Positions 6,248 to 11,907 of a DNA stretch of 11,907 bases are shown here, piece by piece; position 1 is the first letter of the stretch, and every line of letters begins with the position of its first letter. Under the pieces are notes generated by a model. It did not search any database, was not told the origin of the DNA, and was given only the letters and a program-made list of their open reading frames with translations. The DNA comes from Omnitrophica WOR_2 bacterium RIFCSPHIGHO2_02_FULL_52_10 (GTDB lineage: Bacteria; Omnitrophota; Gorgyraeia; Zapsychrales; Zapsychraceae): contig MHGR01000003.1 of NCBI GenBank assembly GCA_001805655.1, positions 1 to 11,907 on the forward strand, in the 5' to 3' direction. Made by a program: the position numbers and the translations under genes.

Positions 6248-9235
6248 TTAATTTAATCCCTCAATTGGAGTCAATTGAGGATTTTCCTCAGCGGACGACG
6301 ATGCTGCCGCCGGCTGAGGCTCCGCATTTCGCTCAGCAAGAGGCGGTTGTTCGGATAAGGTTAAAAGAAAATTGCGCAGGACGCGGATCTGCTCATGCTC
6401 GTCCCCATTGAGAATGTCATCAGGGCCGGACGCTTCAAAGGCCTGCGGGTCAAAATAATTAGGCATCTTTGTCCCCGGGAGAAGATTTTGGGGATTCTTG
6501 ATCCATTCAACAATCCAATCCGGTTTTAACCGGCGCTTTGCCAAGGCAAAATTCGGCGCCCAGTTTTCCGGCGACCCATCGGGAAGTTTATTGCCGACAA
6601 TATGGCATTTCACGCAATCAAAATACTCGGGAGAAAAAAGCGCCTGCGCGGCTTTGTATTCCTGCTCCGTCAACGAAACGTCAACCTTTTCCTCAAACGG
6701 AAAGTCCTGACCGTCTAACGCGCTGAAATATTTCAGCAGAATGTTCAATTGCTCTGACGCGAAGTTATAGGTCGGCATGCGCACCTTGAGCCAGGGTCGG
6801 ATTGTTTCTGGAGCGTGGATGAATTCAAAGAGCCACTGCGCCTGAACCTTTTTCCCCTCCCCTACTAAATTCGGCGGGCTGAAACTGTTGACTATCGCTT
6901 GCGCCTCCGTATCGCTGCGATTATCGTACTTGATCAGCCATTCCGCAACGCTGGGCCGGATCGATCCGCCCTCCCCTTCCAAAATATGACATCCTTTGCA
7001 ATTCATCTGGCGTACCAATTTTTGGCCGCTTTCGATATCAATGTTCCTGGCATCCCGCGGCACAACCTTCGCCTCGGGCACATCCCGGACAAACCCCAGT
7101 AGGGCGGTTACGACGGCCTCGATTTCCTCATCCGTGAAATGAAAATTGGGCATGCGCAATTTTTCATCATGGGCCTTAACCCGGCCTTGGTCAAAAATGC
7201 GGGGATCTTTCAATTTTTGCGTGAACCAGGCATAATTCATGTGCTCAATATTGACAAATCCGAAATCCAATCGATGGGTCGACTTGTCTCCCTCCTCGGT
7301 CATGGCCGTACCGATGGGCTTGTCGCTCTCAAATCCGGAGATGTCGTGGCAGGAAAAACACCCATAATGCCGGATGAGTTTTTCCCCGGCAAACAGCAGT
7401 TTTTCCTCCAGATTCATGGCCCCGAGAGCCTCCTCCGCCTGAGCATTAGTTTTTGATTTCGCCAGAAAATTAAAAACAATCTCATCCATGACGGTTTCGC
7501 TGACATCCGGGATCGGCGTGGCATTAAAATCCTCGTTTTTGAGGGTTCCAAGGAACGCCGCAATGTCGGCGGCTTCCTGATCGATAAGCCGAAGGTTCGG
7601 CATGCGAGTTGCCGGATGATACCGCTTCGGGTCCTTGAGCCAATTATAAATCCATTTTTCCGAAATTTTGGTGCCGACTCCCGTGAGATTCGGCCCATGT
7701 TCACGCCGCAGGGAATCCGCTGTCACCATCTGACTGGCCGCAAGAGGGCTGGTTTGATGACAGGCAAGACACCCCACCGAAGCGACAAGCTCTTCCCCCC
7801 GCACAGGGTCACCAGCCATGGGAGGCGCACTCTTGTCATACTCTTGGCTCTTTTTAAATAAATACTCTGCGATCGCGTGAATTTCCTGCTCATTGCGGGC
7901 GCGCGACTGCGGGTCGCTGGTGTTCGATTGAAAGAAAAATGAGGGCATCCACGTGTCTAGCCTGAAACCATGCGGGTCGCTGATCCAGCGGTAGGCCCAA
8001 TTTTTCGAGATTTTTGAGGCCACTTTTGTCAAATCCGGACCGGGCTTCGGCCATCCCTTAAATTTCTCGATTTCATGGCAATTATAACACCCCGCCTTCT
8101 CAATGACGTGCAAACCGAGGTTTAATTTATCGGCCTTTTTGACCTCGGTCTGCCCGGAGTGGCACTTAAAACAACTGGCTTCGGTATACTGAATCGGGAG
8201 CATCGGCTTCTCCCAGTGGTGAAGCTGGTGCCAATGGTATTTTTCCTCCCATGCCTTAGCCTGTTCGGGCGAAGAAGGCGTGTGCGCCGCAGAATTAAAA
8301 TCGGTTCCCCTACCCCTGCCTCCGTGACAGACCGAGCAGCCGAATTCCTCCATCGGATGCGGTGATTCGCGGCCAAGAAAATTGTTAAGATCAGGATGCG
8401 TCGTAAACGGTTGGTCCGCGTGTTCAAAATCAGGATTGTCGATTCCCAAATGGCATGTAATGCAGCGGTCGACTTTGGGGACAGTCATAAAATTCACGTC
8501 CTCCGTAATATCCTTTAAGACGATTTGGTTAATCTTGTATTTCGGGTTGGCAAGGTCCAGGATGGGCAGGTCGCGCACCATATCGGCGATCCTGCTCGTG
8601 AAACTCATTTTATCGGGGTCGATGTTGACAAGTTTCCGGTGCAGGATCTGCGCTTTATTAGAAAAATTGTGCTCTTGCCGCTCTAACTCTTTTAAACGGG
8701 CCCCGCACACTTCGACGCCTTTTGTCTTTTCATCCAAGGCTTGATTGGACTGCGCAACCGCCAAATCCAGCTCATCCAGCTTTTGCGATAGTGCGTTGAA
8801 TTCGGCGCGGCGGGAATCCGCGTCCCGAGCATTATTCTTAAGCGCGTTTTCGTAAAGATACCTCGACGCATCGAGCTTGGCGGATATAAATTTTTGCTCT
8901 TGAACAAGGAGGCCGTTTTGGGCGGTTAAATTTTTGACCTCTGCTTTAACGCTTTCTTTTGGGGCGCAGTTGGCGGCATATTCGCTCCTTGCCTGCTCCA
9001 GTTCAGCAACCAGCTCCTGGTATTCAGGGGTTTGTTCCAGCAAATTCTCTGTCGTGTCAAATTTAACACGTGTTTTTTCAATCTCCAGCGTTCGGAATTT
9101 CTTTTGAACGTCCTTCCAACTCCGGGAATAATCATCCGCCACCATCCACCCCAACACGGCCAGCAAACCGAGGCTGGAAACAGCAAAAAGAACGTTGAGT
9201 TTATCTATATTATAATGACGCTCTTGTGGTTCCAC
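6248..9235 (-). CDS. Membrane-anchored octaheme cytochrome c with coiled-coil neck
   Basis: A 995-residue protein. A short N-terminus is followed by one uncleaved membrane helix (about 13-32), a charged Lys/Glu-rich likely coiled coil (about 45-205), and a large periplasmic part with eight CxxCH heme sites at C258, C300, C355, C383, C489, C626, C746 and C874. The first three are close together and surrounded by many His (H280, H293, H318, H334, H336, H339, H340) that could be second ligands. The last five each start a class I-like module ending in an MP motif with a likely Met ligand: M430, M545, M695, M820 and M924. The tail (965-995) is low complexity. The GTG start at 9235 lies 8 bases after the cytochrome b C-terminal gene with GAGAGG just upstream. 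By position it replaces cytochrome c1 and probably moves electrons from the Rieske protein toward the oxidase. Confidence 0.92.
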   Translation of the reverse strand: MEPQERHYNIDKLNVLFAVSSLGLLAVLGWMVADDYSRSWKDVQKKFRTLEIEKTRVKFDTTENLLEQTPEYQELVAELEQARSEYAANCAPKESVKAEVKNLTAQNGLLVQEQKFISAKLDASRYLYENALKNNARDADSRRAEFNALSQKLDELDLAVAQSNQALDEKTKGVEVCGARLKELERQEHNFSNKAQILHRKLVNIDPDKMSFTSRIADMVRDLPILDLANPKYKINQIVLKDITEDVNFMTVPKVDRCITCHLGIDNPDFEHADQPFTTHPDLNNFLGRESPHPMEEFGCSVCHGGRGRGTDFNSAAHTPSSPEQAKAWEEKYHWHQLHHWEKPMLPIQYTEASCFKCHSGQTEVKKADKLNLGLHVIEKAGCYNCHEIEKFKGWPKPGPDLTKVASKISKNWAYRWISDPHGFRLDTWMPSFFFQSNTSDPQSRARNEQEIHAIAEYLFKKSQEYDKSAPPMAGDPVRGEELVASVGCLACHQTSPLAASQMVTADSLRREHGPNLTGVGTKISEKWIYNWLKDPKRYHPATRMPNLRLIDQEAADIAAFLGTLKNEDFNATPIPDVSETVMDEIVFNFLAKSKTNAQAEEALGAMNLEEKLLFAGEKLIRHYGCFSCHDISGFESDKPIGTAMTEEGDKSTHRLDFGFVNIEHMNYAWFTQKLKDPRIFDQGRVKAHDEKLRMPNFHFTDEEIEAVVTALLGFVRDVPEAKVVPRDARNIDIESGQKLVRQMNCKGCHILEGEGGSIRPSVAEWLIKYDNRSDTEAQAIVNSFSPPNLVGEGKKVQAQWLFEFIHAPETIRPWLKVRMPTYNFASEQLNILLKYFSALDGQDFPFEEKVDVSLTEQEYKAAQALFSPEYFDCVKCHIVGNKLPDGSPENWAPNFALAKRRLKPDWIVEWIKNPQNLLPGTKMPNYFDPQAFEASGPDDILNGDEHEQIRVLRNFLLTLSEQPPLAERNAEPQPAAASSSAEENPQLTPIEGLN
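6256..6283 (-). other. Stem-loop at the 3' end of the octaheme cytochrome gene
   Basis: A perfect 9-base inverted repeat, CCTCAATTG (6259-6267) and CAATTGAGG (6272-6280), with a 4-base loop; allowing one bulged G the stem extends to about 12 base pairs with AATC/GATT ends. It lies within the last codons (NPQLTPIEG) of the gene. On the transcribed strand no U-run follows, so it is not a typical intrinsic terminator. A role in mRNA processing or stability between the cytochrome and the downstream genes is plausible. Confidence 0.45.
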
Positions 9236-9243
9236 GGAACCTC

Positions 9244-10365
9244 TCAGATGTTAAAGAAAAACTCCGGAATGGCAACGATATATTTGATATTGAACGCCCA
9301 ACGTAGCAGCATCTTGATCGGCAGGCTTACAGCCATCAACAGTAAAATCGTGAAAATACTGTAACGCAAGGAACCGAGTTGATCAAACAACCGTTTGAAC
9401 AGCGTTTTTGCCAAGATTAGCGGCATGAGACCAAAATAACCGATAATCACCAGAAAACCGGGCAGCTCCCGCAGCAAAATGTTTGCCGGAAGCTGTTGTT
9501 TTAACCAAATCATATAAACAATCTCAGAAAGATTGACGTTGGTTAAGGCTTCCAGTTTATTGACATCCCAAAATTCAAACGGCCCAAAAAAGTTCCAGTT
9601 GGGTCCTCGCAAAAATGTTCCAACCATAATGAGGAATACCCACAGAACAAGCCAAAAAAACATAAATACCGAAATGGCCATTTTCCGTTCGTTGAATGAA
9701 AAATACCCCCTTCCCTTTTCGTTATGGTCAAGATAGGGAATGGCCATCATGCCGATGATAATAATTGTCGGAAAGAGAACGCCGGCAATCCATGGATCGA
9801 AATAGACCAGCATTTCCTGGAGGCCGAGGAAATACCACGGCGCTTTTGAAGGATTTGGAGACACTGCGGGATTCGCTGGCTCCTCCAAAGGCGCCTTCAG
9901 AAGGATCGACCAAGCAATGAGCAAAACAGTGCAGAGAATCAGGGCGATGAACTCGATATATACCAGATCCGGCCAGACCAGGACTTTTTCCTTGGAATCT
10001 GCGTCCTCAGCCGGCTTCTTGCCTTCCCCGATCCGTTGGTCATTTTCCACCGCCTGCTTCATGGCGAACCATAGAAAAAACACGACAAGAAAAATCAACC
10101 CCACGATCGGGACATTGTCGGGCTTCGTCACAATCAATTTAAAATTCGGGTCCGTCAACCCGAATAAAAAGAACACAATCAAAATGGCAAAAATAGCAAT
10201 TCCGCCTTCCTTGGTCCAGAGCTTGTCAATGCGCAGCATTTTATTGAGTTTATACAGCCGATCGGTTGGCGGGAAAATAACAAAAAATACCAGGAGAATC
10301 AACGGCAGGATGATCTCCGGCGCGAAAATGATATTGACAAATTCCTTAATGGTTTCCAAGGTCAT
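9244..10365 (-). CDS. Cytochrome b C-terminal domain subunit (subunit IV-like), extended
   Basis: This 373-residue protein supplies the C-terminal part of cytochrome b, including one wall of the quinol oxidation site. The diagnostic stretch is NPSKAPWYFLGLQE (171-184), where APWY (175-178) takes the place of PEWY. It is followed by helices at about 192-210 and 229-251 and two more near 303-320 and 335-355. Unlike cytochrome b6f subunit IV (about 160 residues), it has an N-terminal extension with about three membrane segments (about 13-32, 55-70, 86-101) and a charged loop (103-130). No heme-ligand His pair is seen, as expected for this half. The ATG at 10365 has AAGGTG ten bases upstream and follows the cytochrome b gene by 21 bases. 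It closely resembles subunits of bacterial quinol:cytochrome complexes with KAPWYFLGLQE motifs. Confidence 0.9.
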   Translation of the reverse strand: MTLETIKEFVNIIFAPEIILPLILLVFFVIFPPTDRLYKLNKMLRIDKLWTKEGGIAIFAILIVFFLFGLTDPNFKLIVTKPDNVPIVGLIFLVVFFLWFAMKQAVENDQRIGEGKKPAEDADSKEKVLVWPDLVYIEFIALILCTVLLIAWSILLKAPLEEPANPAVSPNPSKAPWYFLGLQEMLVYFDPWIAGVLFPTIIIIGMMAIPYLDHNEKGRGYFSFNERKMAISVFMFFWLVLWVFLIMVGTFLRGPNWNFFGPFEFWDVNKLEALTNVNLSEIVYMIWLKQQLPANILLRELPGFLVIIGYFGLMPLILAKTLFKRLFDQLGSLRYSIFTILLLMAVSLPIKMLLRWAFNIKYIVAIPEFFFNI

Positions 10366-10386
10366 TGAAGCGTTACACCTTAAATA

Positions 10387-11178
10387 TTATGTTGGTCCCG
10401 AGATGCCGCCGTCTTTACGCACGCGCCAGAAATGGATGATCATAAAAATCATAATGATAAACGGCAGGCCGATGCAATGTAAAACGTAAAAACGCAGCAG
10501 GGCGCCCTCCCCAACAAACCGCCCTCCTAGCAGCGCAAAGCGCGCATCACTGGACGTGGTGATAAAATTAACGTCCCCCAGCGCCAGCAGAGACGACCCC
10601 GGGCCGGATGTTCCGGCAAACGGCGTTGCGCCGGCCATGTTGGATCCTACAGTAATCGCCCAGATCGCCAACTGGTCCCAAGGCAAAAGGTAACCGGTGA
10701 AGCTCAACAGCATGGTTAAGACAAGCAGAATGACACCGACAACCCAGTTGAATTCGCGCGGCGGCTTATACGATCCCGTCATGAAAACCCGGAACATGTG
10801 CAGCCAGACCGTTATGACCATGAGGTGCGCCCCCCAGCGGTGGATTTCGCGCATAATTCCCAACGGCACCTGCTCCCGGAGGTCCATGATATCCCCGTAA
10901 GCGTATTCTACCGTGGGCCGGTAATAAAACATCAGAAGAATGCCGGTCACGGTGAGCACAAGAAAAACAAAAAAGGACAGCCCCCCCATGCACCAGGTGT
11001 ATTTAACTTTGACCGCGTGCTTCGGCAAACGCACCGGGTGTAGATGCAGAAAAACACCGTTAAGAACAACCATCATCCGCTGGCGGCGGTTGCGCGGTAT
11101 CCCGGTACGGAAAATGGATTTCCATACTTGCGTTTCCGCGATCTTCTTTAGCCAGTTATCCCCATTGTTTTCTGCCAT
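10387..11178 (-). CDS. Cytochrome b (b6-type), N-terminal diheme subunit
   Basis: The 263-residue protein binds the two b hemes that carry electrons across the membrane during quinol oxidation. Ligands are H113 and H127 in REIHRWGAH...WLHMFRV (13 residues between) and H234 and H249 in RFYVLHC...IIHFWRV (14 between, the b6 spacing). Other conserved parts are [12 protein letters not shown] (134-145), TGYLLPWDQ (161-169) and the end [10 protein letters not shown]63 in KYTWCMGGL aligns with the Cys of cytochrome b6 and Bacillus QcrB that holds an extra covalent heme. The stretch between the third and fourth helices (about 178-226) is longer than in chloroplast b6. About four membrane helices are predicted. 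The ATG at 11178 has an AGGAGA site six bases upstream and lies 21 bases after the Rieske stop. Confidence 0.95.
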   Translation of the reverse strand: MAENNGDNWLKKIAETQVWKSIFRTGIPRNRRQRMMVVLNGVFLHLHPVRLPKHAVKVKYTWCMGGLSFFVFLVLTVTGILLMFYYRPTVEYAYGDIMDLREQVPLGIMREIHRWGAHLMVITVWLHMFRVFMTGSYKPPREFNWVVGVILLVLTMLLSFTGYLLPWDQLAIWAITVGSNMAGATPFAGTSGPGSSLLALGDVNFITTSSDARFALLGGRFVGEGALLRFYVLHCIGLPFIIMIFMIIHFWRVRKDGGISGPT

Positions 11179-11199
11179 ACATGTCTCCTCTAGACACCA

Positions 11200-11871
11200 T
11201 CAGACGGTTAAATAGGATTCAGGATCGTCCCACTCGCCTTTTTCCTGCTGAAATTTTTTTGTCTTATCAATGGCAATTTCCCCATCGTCGTTCAATCCGA
11301 TCTTAAACCGTTCCAACGGCCTCGGCGCCGGGCCCTCAAAATTGATACCGGTTTTATAAAAGCCGCTGCCGTGACACGGGCATTTGAATTTGCTGTCATT
11401 TTCCAGCCAGTTCGGCGTACACCCCAGATGCGTGCAGACCGTGGAAAGAGCGTAAATTTTTGCCGGATCGCGAACGATCCACACGGCATGTTTTGATTTA
11501 TATTTCTCGGAAACTTTGCCTATTTCATATTCTTCGGGAAACCCTGCCAAAAAAGTCTGCTTGGGCTCAAACAGAACATTTGGAAATAAAAACCGCAGCA
11601 TCAGCGTTCCATAGCCAGAAACAACGGCGGCAAACGCGGTCCAGCCCACCACCAACCATTTGATGAATGTTCTCCTTCCCTCATCGGTTCCGGGAGACGC
11701 CGCGCCGGGGTCGACAGCCTCTGTATCTGGCTGTCTGGTAATCGGACGGGTAATAGCTACGGCCGGGTTACGTTCATTGGAAACCGACGGTGGTGGAACG
11801 GCGGGTTGCCCGGGAGGCACCGATTGACGCATCTCACTTGGACTCTTTGGATTGTTTAAATCGTCGGTCAT
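11200..11871 (-). CDS. Rieske [2Fe-2S] protein of the bc-type complex
   Basis: The protein takes the first electron from quinol and passes it to the cytochrome c partner. Both Rieske boxes are present: CTHLGC (146-151) and CPCHGSGF (164-171), giving cluster ligands C146, H148, C164 and H167 and a disulfide C151-C166. A twin-arginine motif GRRTFIKW (65-72) precedes the single membrane anchor (about 72-95), matching Tat export of a folded cluster protein. The first 64 residues are an unusual Pro/Ser-rich cytoplasmic tail. The ATG at 11871 lacks a strong ribosome site, and the reading frame stays open through the remaining 36 bases to the right edge, so an earlier start outside the window cannot be excluded. 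M14 is a less likely alternative start. It is the first gene of the bc block seen here. Confidence 0.95.
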   Translation of the reverse strand: MTDDLNNPKSPSEMRQSVPPGQPAVPPPSVSNERNPAVAITRPITRQPDTEAVDPGAASPGTDEGRRTFIKWLVVGWTAFAAVVSGYGTLMLRFLFPNVLFEPKQTFLAGFPEEYEIGKVSEKYKSKHAVWIVRDPAKIYALSTVCTHLGCTPNWLENDSKFKCPCHGSGFYKTGINFEGPAPRPLERFKIGLNDDGEIAIDKTKKFQQEKGEWDDPESYLTV

Positions 11872-11907
11872 TGAAATTGGTTTTACTTTTTCAAAACTGC
11901 CAATGCG

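Noticed and set aside
9917..10489. Long open frame on the plus strand (190 codons)
   Set aside because: It lies opposite the two cytochrome b genes and across their junction, with Ser/Arg/Ile-rich composition and no family match.
11182..11196. Small inverted repeat TGTCT/AGACA around the ribosome site of cytochrome b
   Set aside because: The stem is only five base pairs and too weak to claim as a translational control element.
11883..11907. Possible tail of an upstream gene on the minus strand (reads ALAVLKK then TAA)
   Set aside because: Only seven codons are visible, so it cannot be separated from chance; another frame is open into the Rieske gene.

Overview
All genes in this window lie on the minus strand, so they read from high to low coordinates. 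Together they encode a nearly complete aerobic electron-transfer chain from quinol to oxygen. The first block (11871 to 5012) is a cytochrome bc-type complex: a Rieske Fe-S protein with a twin-arginine motif, a b6-type cytochrome b, a separate subunit carrying the C-terminal cytochrome b domain, a 995-residue membrane-anchored cytochrome with eight CxxCH heme sites, a polytopic membrane protein of unknown function, and a membrane zinc-ribbon protein. Spacing is tight (8 to 55 bases, one 4-base overlap), as in an operon.

A 189-base gap (4823-5011) holds a good sigma-70-like promoter. It drives the second block (4822 to 1): an exported cupredoxin-like protein, coxA, coxC, a subunit IV-like protein, two very small membrane proteins (64 and 55 residues), coxB, and the first 80 codons of ctaA (heme A synthase), which runs off the left edge. 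The order A-C-D-small-small-B-ctaA differs from the common B-A-C-D order.

A working model: quinol is oxidised at the split cytochrome b, electrons pass through the Rieske protein into the anchored octaheme cytochrome, then directly or through the cupredoxin to CuA on CoxB and on to heme a and heme a3/CuB in CoxA. No small soluble cytochrome c is encoded here and CoxB has no fused cytochrome c domain, so the octaheme protein or the cupredoxin is the likely link. This is inference from gene content.

The organism is a respiring diderm-type bacterium with a periplasm (Tat-type Rieske, exported cupredoxin, many c-type hemes). Base composition looks close to balanced. The cluster resembles those I associate with poorly cultured phyla (for example Omnitrophota, Verrucomicrobiota, Methylomirabilota or Planctomycetota), but the sequence alone does not settle the lineage. 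The main points for a second look are the 3+5 modular octaheme protein with its coiled-coil neck, the CoxA lacking the usual K-channel lysine, the APWY quinol-site motif, the cysteine suggesting a covalent heme ci, and a 55-residue CxxC microprotein. I see no mobile element, CRISPR array, tRNA or rRNA.
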